A stretch of DNA of 64,000 nt from DASRFR01 sp035651455 (GTDB lineage Bacteria > Acidobacteriota > Terriglobia > Terriglobales > Acidobacteriaceae), in assembly GCA_035651455.1 (NCBI GenBank), contig DASRFR010000058.1:62001-126000 (forward strand). The letters run 5' to 3'. Below the pieces are notes generated by a model that saw only the letters and a program-made list of their open reading frames with translations, did no database searches and was not told the origin of the DNA. Position 1 is the stretch's first letter. Every line of letters starts with the position of its first letter. Shown here one piece after another: positions 1 through 10,342 of the stretch. The position numbers and the translations under genes were made by a program.

Positions 1-1164
1 GTTCTTCTCTTTAGGCCATTGAACACGGGGTGGTGCGCCGAAAGCTTGCCGATACACGATGTTCGCCTGATTAAACGAATCAACACATTTCTTGGCTAAA
101 TCGTTTGTCAGTGCGTAAAACACTGGTCTTGGAGCTAATCCGTCCCACGGGCCAAAGCCAGGCCCACTGCAAACAACAGCTCGAACCCTGGGATCAATAA
201 ATGCAAGTTCGTAAGAGTATCCTCCACCCACTGAATGTCCTATGCACCCAATGTTTCGAGTGTATCTATGCAAGGCATCCACACAATTCATCAGCACTCG
301 AAGGGCACGCAGTCTTCCATTCAAATTTGGAAGCCGAGCCTTAGACTTATCCGGAGTCAGAGCTGTTTTGTCGAAGCAATGATTCCAATTGATCTCCTCT
401 TTCGCAAGGCAGTCATCAGCACTCCACTGGCTCTCTACAGGCAAGGTATCCACTTTGCGATTCGATTTCGAGCACCAATACTTGTTCCAGTAAGGGAAAC
501 GAAAGCTGTAGTCTACATTCTCTTTTAAACCATCAAACGCCATCGAAGGATCGGGCGCTCCCTCAGGTACATCGACAAGGTTACAGCTGGGCCCATTCGG
601 ACCACTGCCGTATGCAGGTGAAAGCGTCATATACCCCAACCTTGCCAACTCCAGGCGATAGTGCAGGTTAGGGCTGCACTCAAGAGGTTGCCGCTCTTTT
701 GGGCAATACACGACATTATTCGTGCCATGAGTGATGCCGGCCGGCTCGAACATGCCACGGTTTGCCAGATTCGGACTTTGATGCAAGCAAAGGACTGCCG
801 CGCCGTTCCAGTGATCTGGGTTTATCAAGATCCCTCTTATCGGGTCGTAGAAATTCGGCGTTGCATCAGGTCCCGGTATCAGTACAAATGTCCTAAGCTC
901 TTCACCATCGCCGCTGCCGCCTCCGCGCCTCTGCGCGACAGAGATCATCGGCGATGTGGCAGGCACCCTGTCTCTGCGTGGGTCCCCGTGCCATTCTGTC
1001 TTTACATACGAATCGAGTTGCTTTTGGTAGCGTCTATGCCACTCTTGATTGGCGGCAGACTTGGTACCTTCTGCATTAAGGAACTTGAACGGAACCAGAG
1101 GGAGAGCGGCTAGCGAAAGTCCCTTCTCCAAAAACTCTCGACGGCTTAGTGGACTAGGTAACAT
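1..1164 (-). CDS. Tat-exported alpha/beta hydrolase (3' end outside window)
   Basis: An uninterrupted minus-strand frame of 388 codons runs from an ATG at 1164 to the left edge, so the C-terminus is missing. Residues 7-12 read SRREFL, followed by a hydrophobic stretch (LSLAALPLVPF): a twin-arginine signal, so the protein is probably exported folded. Around residue 311 is the nucleophile elbow GHSVGGG, typical of serine alpha/beta hydrolases (acetyl-xylan-esterase or dienelactone-hydrolase-like). The catalytic acid and histidine would lie partly beyond the edge. The middle holds a long cysteine-containing insert before the elbow. Substrate is unknown. It stands apart from the next gene, which is on the other strand after about 730 bp. 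Fold and export are fairly certain from motifs; the exact esterase family is a guess. Confidence 0.75.
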   Translation of the reverse strand, partial: MLPSPLSRREFLEKGLSLAALPLVPFKFLNAEGTKSAANQEWHRRYQKQLDSYVKTEWHGDPRRDRVPATSPMISVAQRRGGGSGDGEELRTFVLIPGPDATPNFYDPIRGILINPDHWNGAAVLCLHQSPNLANRGMFEPAGITHGTNNVVYCPKERQPLECSPNLHYRLELARLGYMTLSPAYGSGPNGPSCNLVDVPEGAPDPSMAFDGLKENVDYSFRFPYWNKYWCSKSNRKVDTLPVESQWSADDCLAKEEINWNHCFDKTALTPDKSKARLPNLNGRLRALRVLMNCVDALHRYTRNIGCIGHSVGGGYSYELAFIDPRVRAVVCSGPGFGPWDGLAPRPVFYALTNDLAKKCVDSFNQANIVYRQAFGAPPRVQWPKEKN

Positions 1165-1894
1165 AACGTGGATGATACAACGACTCCGAACTTCTCGAAA
1201 CCCCCGACCCGTGCATCCGTGCATGGAATCGCTCACCGTGGTTTACGTAAGAGCGAAGCGTTTTCGATTGCACGACCCCACAATTCGCTGAGCTTGTACG
1301 ATTTGCAGTGCCAACTGACGTCCGCCGCAGTCGACCGAAACCCGTATTTGTGACTGACTTACCCGACAATTGCCGAGGCGACCCTACAGAACTCGGATCT
1401 TCTTAGGCTGCCCCCTGTAGATTTAAGGACCTCACGAATAGGGACAGCTTGAGCACGCTGATGGAACCGAAGTAATCTTTGTTTTTCCTAGACATCTAGA
1501 CATTTAAGGACCGCACCCACGTGGGTGCTCGCCATCCAGCCACGCCTTCCCCGAACCCGGGGGCTCGGTTCGGTAATGCCCTGTCGCTCGTGCGATGTAG
1601 GTTCCACCGAGTTTGACGAGTGAACTTCCGGTGCATTGCCGCGCCGGACGCCTGTTCCTTAGGTTCCTAATGCTAATTGCTTGCGTCCGACGAGAAGCCG
1701 GTTGGCGTAATCACTCCCAGCGGTGACACCTGTCACGGATGTCGCGAAGCACTAAGTTTAGCCTCCTGTGAGTCGCCGCTTTTCCTCCAGACGCGACGCC
1801 CTCAAACAGCACTGCGAAGACAAGCCCATCCGTTCGAGGACGGACCACCATCTTGGGAGGAAGTTAAGAACAGTCGGTCCAGGAGGATCTTCCG
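1165..1894. other. Intergenic stretch, no gene seen
   Basis: About 730 bp between two divergently oriented genes. Short open frames on both strands lack ribosome binding sites and recognisable motifs. Promoters for both flanking genes must lie here, but I could not pick out convincing -35/-10 pairs. Confidence 0.5.
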
Positions 1895-3397
1895 ATGAAA
1901 AGGATTGGTTCATATCTACTCATATCGTGCTTTGTCTTCTTCTTGATCTCAGGGAGTTGCTTCGCACAGATTTACACCATCACCAATCTCGGCACTTCGA
2001 GCTCTCCAAAAGCTATCAATTCCACAGGGGAAGTGACGGGCAACGTTAACGGACATGCATTTCTTTGGTCGAGTTCGAGTGACTTGCAGGATTTGGGAAC
2101 GCTAGTCGGCGGTACATTCAGCGGTGCTACGGCAATTAACGATCTAGGGCACGTTTCCGGGACCGCCGATGGCCCCGCAACTACATTCGATGAGTGGGGG
2201 AACGAAGTTCAATGCAGTAATTTCATCCAACCTTTCGTTTGGACGCAAGCGGGCGCTATGCAGGGTTTGGGGGCACCCCAATCGTTGCCTCCATACCTTT
2301 ACGTCTACTTACGAGGGTGTGCCGGTCCGTACTACTATGGCACCGGTATCAACATTTTGGATCAAGTAGTTGGATACAGCGATCTGTATGCCACGTTTCA
2401 ATGGGGTGTTGTAGGAACGCAGGCCGATGGCATAACTCTGTTCGGAGGGAATTGGCCGCCCACCTACATCAATGGAATCAGTAATGCCGGACAAATCGTC
2501 GGCCAAAATGCCACTTATCCAAAGAGTCTTTTTCTCGGCCATGCGACATCTTGGCAGAATGGGGCTCAGACAGATCTGGGAACATTGGGCGGTGCGGATG
2601 ATCTAGGCTACCCTGTGGGCTATAGCAGTTCCGCTACCGGCATTAATGACATCGGGCAGGTAGTTGGCTGGTCCACTACTGTTCCGGTGTACGAAAATTG
2701 GTACGGCTGGTACGGGCAAGCACCCATACACGCGGTGCTCTGGACAAACGGTGCAATGCGCGATTTGGGGACTCTTTCCGGCGATACGTTTAGTGCTGCG
2801 GCGAAAATCAATTCTTATGGGCAGGTTGTAGGTGCCTCAGGGAACAGCGCAGGGCCGGAAGACCGTTATCGAGTGCTTGGAAGGCCATTCATCTGGTCAG
2901 ACTCGAGCGGGATGACGGATCTGAACAATCTGATCCCCTTTGATTCTGGTTGGGTGCTCACGTCCGCAACGGACATCAATGCTAGTGGAAAAATTGTGGG
3001 GGAGGGGACACTGAACGGACAATCAAGTGGATTTTTGCTCACTCCCATTTACCAGGCATTCGTGCAGCAGCCTATCAATGCCGACGGCAGCAGCGTCTTT
3101 AAGGGTAAAAGAGGGGCACTCCCCGTAAAGTTCACGCTTACTCAGAACAATCTTCCCACCTGCGCCTTACCCGCCGCAACCATCGCAGTAACCAGAACTG
3201 CCGGTGCCATGGTTGGGTCTATCGACGTAAGCGTCTATTCGACAAATGCGGACGATGGCTCGAATTTCAGAATCGATCCTTCCACTTGCCAGTACACCTA
3301 TAATGTCGGAGCGGCCGCGCTAGGTGTTGGGACCTATCGGGCCGACATCAGTATCAGCGGAATAATGGTCGGTCACGCGGTGTTCGGACTCAAGTAG
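1895..3397 (+). CDS. Secreted HAF-repeat protein with C-terminal PxKF-type domain
   Basis: A 500-residue protein with an N-terminal signal peptide (MKRIGSYLLISCFVFF..., probable cleavage after SCFA). The body repeats the pattern 'D-L-G-T-L-G-G ... A-x-x-I-N-x-x-G-Q-V-V-G ... A-x-L-W', about every 60-70 residues, for example DLGTLGGADDLG and DLGTLSGDTFSAA. That is the signature of probable extracellular HAF-repeat proteins. The last 120 residues contain GALPVKFTL, the core of the PxKF domain found at the C-terminus of bacterial surface proteins. The start is fixed by a GGAGG ribosome binding site 8 bases upstream of the ATG. No enzymatic motif is visible; a surface or extracellular beta-propeller-like role is likely. 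The neighbours are also exported repeat proteins. Confidence 0.8.
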   Translation: MKRIGSYLLISCFVFFLISGSCFAQIYTITNLGTSSSPKAINSTGEVTGNVNGHAFLWSSSSDLQDLGTLVGGTFSGATAINDLGHVSGTADGPATTFDEWGNEVQCSNFIQPFVWTQAGAMQGLGAPQSLPPYLYVYLRGCAGPYYYGTGINILDQVVGYSDLYATFQWGVVGTQADGITLFGGNWPPTYINGISNAGQIVGQNATYPKSLFLGHATSWQNGAQTDLGTLGGADDLGYPVGYSSSATGINDIGQVVGWSTTVPVYENWYGWYGQAPIHAVLWTNGAMRDLGTLSGDTFSAAAKINSYGQVVGASGNSAGPEDRYRVLGRPFIWSDSSGMTDLNNLIPFDSGWVLTSATDINASGKIVGEGTLNGQSSGFLLTPIYQAFVQQPINADGSSVFKGKRGALPVKFTLTQNNLPTCALPAATIAVTRTAGAMVGSIDVSVYSTNADDGSNFRIDPSTCQYTYNVGAAALGVGTYRADISISGIMVGHAVFGLK

Positions 3398-3743
3398 AAG
3401 AGAGTCAAGAACAGCCCAGTTGTGCTATTCGCGGGAGGCACAACGGTGCGGTCCTGCCATGGCACAAGTGCGACTAACCATGTCCCTCTGTGCGGTTGCG
3501 GGCGAAGTAGATCCAAGAACCTCGACTACTGGCGAAGAGGGCATCTGGCGAAATGCAACTCAGTTCTGCTGGAATTGACTACGGAAGCCCGTCTGGCACA
3601 TGCCGCGGTGACCAGTGTCACAGAGCGAAGAGGCTCTGCATAAATAAGTTGTTACAATGCGCTTATTATACCTGTTTCTTCTTGTTCTTCCTGTTGAGAT
3701 CGGATGTCAGCAGCAGCCCACATTTCTCAGCTACATGAATTAG
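3398..3743. other. Intergenic stretch, no gene seen
   Basis: About 345 bp between the HAF protein and an IPT/TIG remnant. Open frames here have no recognisable domain or ribosome binding site. It may hold decayed 5' sequence of the downstream remnant. Confidence 0.4.
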
Positions 3744-4160
3744 GGCTTCACAAAAGGGACCGCTGTCTCCTTCAACGGAACTACTGCAAACGTTGCCATA
3801 AAGTCCGCCACCTACCTGACCGCTACCGTTCCCGACGGAGCAACCACAGGTTCTGTGTTCGTGACAACGGCTACCGGCACCCTGACCAGCGACAAGCAAT
3901 TCCGGGTGACGCCTGAGATCTCAAGCTTCCGGCCAAGCAGTGGGCCTGTGGGAACGCCCGTGGTCATTACCGGAAACAGCCTTACTCAGACGACGAAAGT
4001 CACGTTCGGCGGTGTCAGTGTGAAGGCCACTGCCGGCACCGTGACCAACGATAAGGGAGTGACCGCAAGCGTGCCTACAGGCGCAGTCACGGGGAAGATC
4101 GCCGTAACAACCGCGGGCGGGACGGCTACGAGTTCAACAGTTTTCACGGTGACGCGTTAA
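3744..4160 (+). pseudogene. 5'-truncated IPT/TIG-repeat protein remnant
   Basis: From codon 3744, just after an in-frame TAG at 3741-3743, the frame reads GFTKGTAVSFNGTTANV... and then FRPSSGPVGTPVVITGNSL and TKVTFGGVSVKATAG. These are two consecutive IPT/TIG (immunoglobulin-like, transcription-factor) domains, with the usual 'P-x-S-G-P-V-G-T-x-V-x-I-T-G' and 'V-x-F-G-G' pattern. There is no signal peptide and no good start codon at the beginning, only a GTG in mid-domain at 3855. It therefore looks like the 3' end of a larger secreted protein whose front was lost. The frame ends cleanly with TAA at 4158-4160. It could be expressed as a 101-residue single-domain peptide from the internal GTG, but I consider that less likely. 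Confidence 0.65.
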
Positions 4161-4819
4161 TTCCTTGAACCTTTGGAAGCGTAAGGAGCCGCCTCCAGTC
4201 TGCTGGGGATGGCTCTAGATTCTGTTGTGGGGCCGAAGCGGCCCCCATAACACTCAAAATCCACCAAGAAACGATACGCGTTTGTGAATGCTGGTGTTTG
4301 TATTCATGGGACCCGAGATCGCGGAGGGCCTGTTCCATGACGCGGACCTTTCTTCGTAGTCGGCGGGGTGGCGACAGGATCGGTGGCGAGTTCCAGGGTA
4401 CGCAGGTGGATGGCCTGGCTTCGACGCCTCCGGGGATTTTGAGAGGATCGCGTTCGGCCAGCACATCTGCAACGAGCGTTACCAGGTGCGTGATTTGTTG
4501 GAGCGACCCATGCGAGTGCTCCCCGGACAACTCGCTTGCTTGAAGCACACGCGCGGCGGCGGATTCGTGGTTTGAGGTCCGTCACTGGCTCTGGTGATGG
4601 TCGCGCTGAGGAGGTGGACAGGGCCGGGACTCAGGTGCGTGGTGTGCGCGCGAGACTTCGCGGGTTGCTAGCGAAGCTTGGCGGCGCAGGGCTTTTTGGT
4701 GTCGTGGCGAAAACTGGCGGGCGCGTAAGAGACGTGTAGCGATTCGGTAAAGCCAACAGGGCTTGGAAGCACTCGTGGTAATCACATCTTAGCTGAGACT
4801 AGCAATGACTCGATAAGTT
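4161..4819. other. Intergenic stretch, no gene seen
   Basis: About 660 bp between convergent genes. Several overlapping open frames occur on both strands, but they are arginine/proline-rich, without ribosome binding sites or motifs. They look like chance frames in GC-rich DNA or the ruins of a gene I cannot identify. Confidence 0.4.
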
Positions 4820-6052
4820 TCAGAAGGCAATCTTAAACAGGACTCCACAGCCGTAAGGAGCGTTGCAGGCAGCATTGCCGCCTATAAACGTGGCACCGTA
4901 GAGATTGCCTCCCCTGTCTCGGAACAAAGCCCCATACGACTCCGCGCCGTCTGTCCCCCCGGTGAAGCTGTGCAGAATCGTCTCATGGCCAGACCTGTCC
5001 AACTTGAACACCACTCCGCAACCTCCCTGCAGGCATGTCGTGTCTCCCCCTAGCTGGGTCGTGCCAAAGAGATTGCCCGCTCCATCTCGCACCAGACCAG
5101 CTCGTGGATTTGCGCCATCTGGACCTCCGGTGAATCGGTGCAGTACAGCCTCATTACCCGAGGGATCCAGCTTGAAGACTACGCCACAATTGCAAGCCTT
5201 GTTCCCACCGCCGAGCGTCGTGCCGTATAGGTTGCCGGCAGCATCTCGGATCAAGCTTGCGTCCGGAAATGAGCCGTCGGCCGCTCCTCTAAACGTGTAT
5301 AGGACAGTCAAATTGCTGGACGGATCGAGCTTGAAAACCACACCACAGCCAAACCCCTGGCACAGTTTTGGCTTGCCTCCAGTAGAAGTCGTTCCATACA
5401 GATTGCCATCTGAATCCCTAACGAGGCCACCTGACGGGTAAGAGCCATCGGCATTATCTGTAAAACTGTGTAGAACCATGACGTTCGCAGCACGATCCAA
5501 TTTGAACACGGTCCCGTAGCCGTAGGAGCCTCCGCAGTTCGTAGTGCCGTATAGATTGTTGCCTTCATCCCGAGTCAAAGCAGCAACCGGGTGGCATCCG
5601 TCAATTCCACTAAAGCTATGTGGGGGCGCATACTTGCCCTGAGGAGTCAGCCAGAATACCGTTCCTAAAGCAAAAGTCCCGCCGGTGTAGGTTGTGCTGA
5701 CGAGATGACCCGCGCCGTCGAGCGTCAGAGGCGCAGATGGGCCGATGCCGTCATTCGTAACTGACCCGAAGGCATGTAACACAGTCAGTGCTCCGCTTGG
5801 GTCCAGCTTGAATACAGTTCCAGAACCGTACGCGCCGCCAGTCGCTGCTGTGCCGTAGAGGGTGCCTGCTGAATCCCTGATCACAGCTTGTGGACTTGCC
5901 CCATCTGAACCAGTGAAAGCGTGGAGCACTGTGTAGGTTTGGGCTCGTGCTGAATCACCCAACAGAAGCAGCACTATGAATATCAATGCATTGAATGGGA
6001 CACGCCGCGTGCAGGGTGTCTTTTGCAAAACGTTCGGTTGTTCTCTGCTCAT
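4820..6052 (-). CDS. Secreted GloVer-type tandem-repeat protein
   Basis: A protein of 410 residues made almost wholly of about nine copies of a 40-residue unit: 'LHSFTGG.DGA.P.AGLVRD..GNLYGTT..GG....CGVVFKLD.SG'. This is the 'choice-of-anchor tandem repeat GloVer-containing' family, common in Acidobacteriota and probably forming an extracellular beta-propeller. The start is placed at the ATG at 6052, because GAAGGAG lies a few bases upstream and the following residues (FNALIFIVLLLLGDSARAQ) form a signal peptide. A longer reading from 6091 would put charged residues in front of it. Several late repeats carry extra cysteine pairs (CQGFGCG, CNCG, CLQGGCG), suggesting disulfides outside the cytoplasm. 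No catalytic motif is visible and the function is unknown. Confidence 0.8.
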   Translation of the reverse strand: MSREQPNVLQKTPCTRRVPFNALIFIVLLLLGDSARAQTYTVLHAFTGSDGASPQAVIRDSAGTLYGTAATGGAYGSGTVFKLDPSGALTVLHAFGSVTNDGIGPSAPLTLDGAGHLVSTTYTGGTFALGTVFWLTPQGKYAPPHSFSGIDGCHPVAALTRDEGNNLYGTTNCGGSYGYGTVFKLDRAANVMVLHSFTDNADGSYPSGGLVRDSDGNLYGTTSTGGKPKLCQGFGCGVVFKLDPSSNLTVLYTFRGAADGSFPDASLIRDAAGNLYGTTLGGGNKACNCGVVFKLDPSGNEAVLHRFTGGPDGANPRAGLVRDGAGNLFGTTQLGGDTTCLQGGCGVVFKLDRSGHETILHSFTGGTDGAESYGALFRDRGGNLYGATFIGGNAACNAPYGCGVLFKIAF

Positions 6053-6237
6053 GATGCTCACTTCTCCTTCAATGAAGTCGCGATGCGGCACATTAAATGT
6101 TCTGCATCAGCAGGCAGAACCTCGTCTCGGGCGCAATGGGAAACGCGCTCTTTGTTGCTCAGAAAAAAGCCAAGCGCAACTGACTCTTGACAAATTAGCC
6201 GTACCGTAGAGAGCGCGATAACAAATGAAGCCTGCTA

Positions 6238-6964
6238 TTACTCTTCTTTTCTTCGCCATAGGGCCAGACTTTGTGAACCGAGTGCCAACATCCCTAGGGT
6301 TGCTGGTTTCGCCCTAGCTTCTATCTCGTGTCCCATGGCTCCGGCCACAATTGGTTTGCCCGATATGGTTCCGTACGCATAGCCGCTGATTCCCGCAGTG
6401 CAACCTATGCAACCGCTGGTAATGCGAACTGTCAATCGTGCCCATCCAAAGTGCTGCTTTCCATCGATTTGAAACACAAGACCCAGAAAGCGCCCCGTTG
6501 CGTTTGCCCACGGGCCTCCGTAGCCACTACCCCACCAAGCCATATTCCTCGCCTGTACAAGAAATGGCATCCCAGCCCCAATTACGGCTCCCCCCTTCAA
6601 CGCCGCAGCGTAGGGCACCCCCCAACTTTCTGCAGCAGCGATACGATTCCCGCTAACCGAAGGCGATTACCCACACACTAGCGTAAGGAAACGAGAAGGG
6701 TGAACAAAAGCTGCCGATATGAAAATCGTTAACACCATCGTGATTGAGGTCCAGATCGAAACTACCGTGTATGTTGCTGTGGATAGGCGTGAATACAACC
6801 TCGGCCTCAACCTGAGAGGTGCAAGTACTTATCCCTGCAATAGCGGCCGCTGTGTACGCTAACAGGGTTTTGGACATTCGCACATTGGGTACTTCTTGGT
6901 TTTTACCGGTGTTCCGATTAGCCATTGCCGATGTTGTGCCGTTTTGTCTCGAGTGCCTAATCAT
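6238..6964 (-). pseudogene. Exported protein with PEP-CTERM-like tail, split by a frameshift
   Basis: Two minus-strand frames form one protein. The first starts at ATG 6964 behind a good AGGAG. It has a long N-region, a signal peptide (MSKTLLAYTAAAIAGIS...VEA), then an 'FDLDLNHDGVNDFHIG' calcium-loop-like motif, and stops at 6653 after SVWVIAFG. The second frame continues without a break in sense: VSGNRIAAAESWGVPYAAALKG and onward to 6238. Skipping one base near 6657-6659 joins them. The C-terminus PATLGMLALGSQSLALWRRK (short hydrophobic helix then arginines) resembles PEP-CTERM sorting tails, although the PEP itself reads differently. Either the gene is inactivated or the assembly has a one-base error. 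The function of the ectodomain is unknown. Confidence 0.65.
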
Positions 6965-7073
6965 TCGCTCACTCCTTTCCTGGCTTGCGTTGGTGGCCTC
7001 CACTTACTTTCTCAGAATGCAACGACACCCTCCTCTTTTCCATAATTTGCAGTCAAGGCATCAAACCAGAGAT

Positions 7074-8471
7074 CTATCTCACGCCAAAGGCGTAGAGATT
7101 CCCATCTGAAGAGCCTACGTACAGGATGCCATTGGCCACCACGGGCGAAGAAGAGATGCTGGCTCCGGTCGTGTATTCCCAGAGGAACGCGCCATTTTTA
7201 GCGTTCAGAGCCAAAATGTCGCCATTCTCGGTACCTACGTAAAGCACACCATTGGCAAGCGCTGGCGACGACGACACGTAGGTACCTCCAGTCGGATATT
7301 TCCAGAGCAACGTTCCTGTCCTAGCGTTCAGGGCTAAGACATTGCCCTGCGGGTCCCCGATGTACACCGCTCCGTTTGCCACAGCTGGCGAAGACAAAAT
7401 CTCACTCCCACCAGTCGTGTACTTCCAGAGCAGGATTCCGGTGCTCGCATCGACGGCGTGCAGGATGCCCGACGACCCTGATCCCACATAGACCACACCA
7501 TTTGCTACTGCAGGCGAAGAGTTGATGTATTCGCCAGCCGTGTATTTCCAGAGCAAAGCTCCCGTGGTGGCGTCCAAAGCATAAAGTGAGCCATCGTAAT
7601 AGGAACCGATATACAGAACACCATTTGCTTCTGCAGGCGAAGACTGCCATGAGTTGGCTCCATACGACCAGAACATGGCTCCAGTCGTAGCATTCAATGC
7701 ATAAAGCGCTCCATTGTCGTAGGACCCAACATAAACCACGGCATTTGCGACTGTTGTTGAATAAATGTCGCCCCCTGTATAAAACGTCCAGAGCATCGCT
7801 CCACTGCTGGCACTCAAGGCATAAACATAGTCGTAGTAATCCGCCCCTGCTCCCAGGTAAACCATATCCCTTTTGACCGCTGGCGAGGAGGCAATATGGC
7901 CGTAAGGCAGGAATGCCCAAACCTGCGCTCCGGTATTGGCGTTCAAGGCCTGGAGACCGCCGGTTACTAAACCCGCGTAGACCACGCCGTTTGCCACAAC
8001 TGGAGAAGACAAGATATTGCCCCCGCCAACCTTCCAGCGCAGCTGGAGTCCTCGGACGCTGTCTAAGCTGAGAATGTTCTCATAGGGGTTGTATCCACTC
8101 TGCCGCGCATCGAAACGGAACTGCGCCCAGTTAGTGCGTACCGCAAACCTTGCCCGCGCAGAAGCTCGATTGTCAACTTCGGCAGCGCTTACAGGGTGCT
8201 CTCCCGGGAGAGCCCATCGTGGCACTCGGATCGGAATATTTGTGAAAGATCCAGTGGAGTCGGCATACACGGCCTGGAGTTTTGTGCGATCGAAGAAAAT
8301 AAAGATTCGCGCATAGCGCGTGAACCCGCTGCCAGAAACGAAGGTTTCGGTTGTGGGAGGACCTACGTTCGGCGCGAGAGAAATGCTTTGACCGAAAGAC
8401 AGGTTAATGAACAGCAGGAATGCGAATGGTATTCCACATTTGAAAACGTTTCTCCTTCGCAATGTATTCAT
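7074..8471 (-). CDS. Secreted PQQ-like beta-propeller repeat protein
   Basis: A 465-residue protein with a signal peptide (IPFAFLLFINLSFGQ). An N-terminal immunoglobulin-like region (residues about 30-115, 'PPTTETFVSGSGF') is followed by eight or so repeats of 'SSPAVANGVVYVGS.DG.LYALDA.TG.LLWKY', the WD40-like PQQ propeller pattern. There are no residues indicating PQQ-dependent dehydrogenase activity, so it is a structural or binding propeller of the BamB/outer-membrane-biogenesis-like or surface type. The last repeats are very regular at both protein and DNA level, which suggests recent repeat expansion. It lies upstream of the PEP-CTERM-like gene on the same strand with a 109-bp gap; co-transcription is possible but not shown. 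Confidence 0.8.
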   Translation of the reverse strand: MNTLRRRNVFKCGIPFAFLLFINLSFGQSISLAPNVGPPTTETFVSGSGFTRYARIFIFFDRTKLQAVYADSTGSFTNIPIRVPRWALPGEHPVSAAEVDNRASARARFAVRTNWAQFRFDARQSGYNPYENILSLDSVRGLQLRWKVGGGNILSSPVVANGVVYAGLVTGGLQALNANTGAQVWAFLPYGHIASSPAVKRDMVYLGAGADYYDYVYALSASSGAMLWTFYTGGDIYSTTVANAVVYVGSYDNGALYALNATTGAMFWSYGANSWQSSPAEANGVLYIGSYYDGSLYALDATTGALLWKYTAGEYINSSPAVANGVVYVGSGSSGILHAVDASTGILLWKYTTGGSEILSSPAVANGAVYIGDPQGNVLALNARTGTLLWKYPTGGTYVSSSPALANGVLYVGTENGDILALNAKNGAFLWEYTTGASISSSPVVANGILYVGSSDGNLYAFGVR

Positions 8472-10342
8472 AGTCTTATGGTCCCTTCGAAGAGAGTCTG
8501 TTACGTTGACAAAACGATATGCGAACAGTGTTCGAGCCTCGGGAAGGACAGCCTTGGTTGCCGCTATTGAAAGGTATGGACCACGCGACTACAGAAAGGC
8601 CGCACTGCCTTAAGGCAGGAAATGGGCCCGGTAGAACACCTTGAAATTACTGCGACGTGATTGGACTTGCCGTGAGAAATGTCACCATTCATTGTGATGC
8701 TGACGTTCCGTTCAAGAAACGACAATCCGAGAGACGCTCGAGCGTCGCGCGAAAGCTTTCACACGCAACGATGAGCCTCCTGGTATACCAGTCGAACCCG
8801 AGTTTTTAAAACGCCGCTTGCGAATCTCCAGACTGCTTCTATCCACTCAACAGCCGCTCTCTTCTTCCCTATGTGCGTGTAGTTTCATCAACATAGCTGG
8901 AGCAGAAAGTATCGTTTGGACAGCATTCGGCGCTTATTGCGGCGAAGTTTGCGGTGAAGTTTTTGCCCCCTCCTGCTGTCTCCGATTCGGCAAACTCCTC
9001 ACGTTTGGGGAGGCCCGAATTGCTAACCTGAGCGGCCGGATCCGGGTAGACCGCCCTGGATAATTTGAACGGGAATTCGTGTTCGTTTTCGTGGTCGCCT
9101 TTCCGCCCCAGGCGTTACCAACAAACTCCACTCATGTGCTACAACTCACAGTTCTCGTCACGCTGGGTGGGGGCGAGTACCACCGCGAGCTCTATTTATC
9201 GGCAGGGTCTAACAGATGACGTAGAAGCCACCGTTTGCCTCTTCCTCGGCTACTCGGCTACACTTTGCTGCCCAGAGCTCCTAGCGTTAATGGGCCCAGC
9301 AGGAGACTCCGAAGCCTATCGAAACCGACAGGCCAAGCTGCACTCGCTTCGCAGTCAAACGCGCGACTTGGGGCCATCAGGCTAAGTCCGCTGCGAACAA
9401 CCCGGCCATCGACAAAGTCCCTTTCCGGCCCAAAGATGTGCCTTAGGATGCCCGCTCTATCCACCATTCATTATGGTACGGCTCTAGAATGTCCGAGACG
9501 ACACCATGTACCAATGTTTGCCTCTTTTTACGGTCGCACAGTAACCAAGAGAACCCTTTTTGTTGCGATAACGACCCTCATCGGCAATCTGGCGTGTGCC
9601 ACACACCAGGGCTGCGGCGATAGATTGGCGCGTTGGCATCTCCTCAATATGCGAGACCGAGATCATATGGTGGTGACCGGCATGCCAGGCGGTTAGGCAG
9701 AATCCCCATGCTCCCTTGATGTTCTGGTAAGGTTAGCAATGGTCTTCAATTAAGCGAGCCGAAGGTGAGCGGAGCGCATTGGCAACAAGTTCCAGCATAG
9801 CTTTTAGATCATCAGAAATATCTACCCAGGATTTGATGAAACATCATGTCCAAAAGCATCTAAATCGGTTGTCGACGTAACCGTCCCCCTCGTTCCCAAC
9901 CCCGAGATCGAACACCCGCATACGAAGCGATCAGGCTACCTAGAGTTGTCGGATAGCAACTAGATGACGGAGTGACACAGTATCTTGCTCCGTAGTTGGC
10001 AACCCTCAGAATCAACTGATAGGCTCGGATTATGTTGAACCTTACGTGCTTGCCATCTTTCTGCAAAAAAGCGGACTAGCCACGCATGAGACACTTGAAA
10101 CAAGAGATTTTGTGATTCTCGGCTGCGCCGCTCTCCAGAGCTTCTTTTGACAACACTTGATCAGGCATAAGTCTGAGGTACGGTTTTCATGGATCTCGCA
10201 CAAGCCGCCCAGCAACGAAAGCACTTGACTGATTAATACGAGCAGCGCAGAATTTGTCGTTCTCAGGTTCGGCGCACTCCACTTACCCCCAGCCGTCCCT
10301 GGACAACGACCATTAGCGACCACTGTACATTGGAAGGGTTGT
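8472..10342. other. 1.9-kb stretch with no supportable gene
   Basis: Nearly 1.9 kb without a convincing gene. Several frames of 60-150 codons exist on both strands, but none has a recognisable domain, plausible composition and ribosome binding site together. I see no tRNA, no clear inverted repeats and no array. It lies immediately before the accessory region and may be decayed former coding sequence. Confidence 0.4.

Noticed and set aside
4144..4548. 134-codon minus-strand frame after the IPT/TIG remnant
   Set aside because: No recognisable domain and several equally long competing frames in the same DNA.
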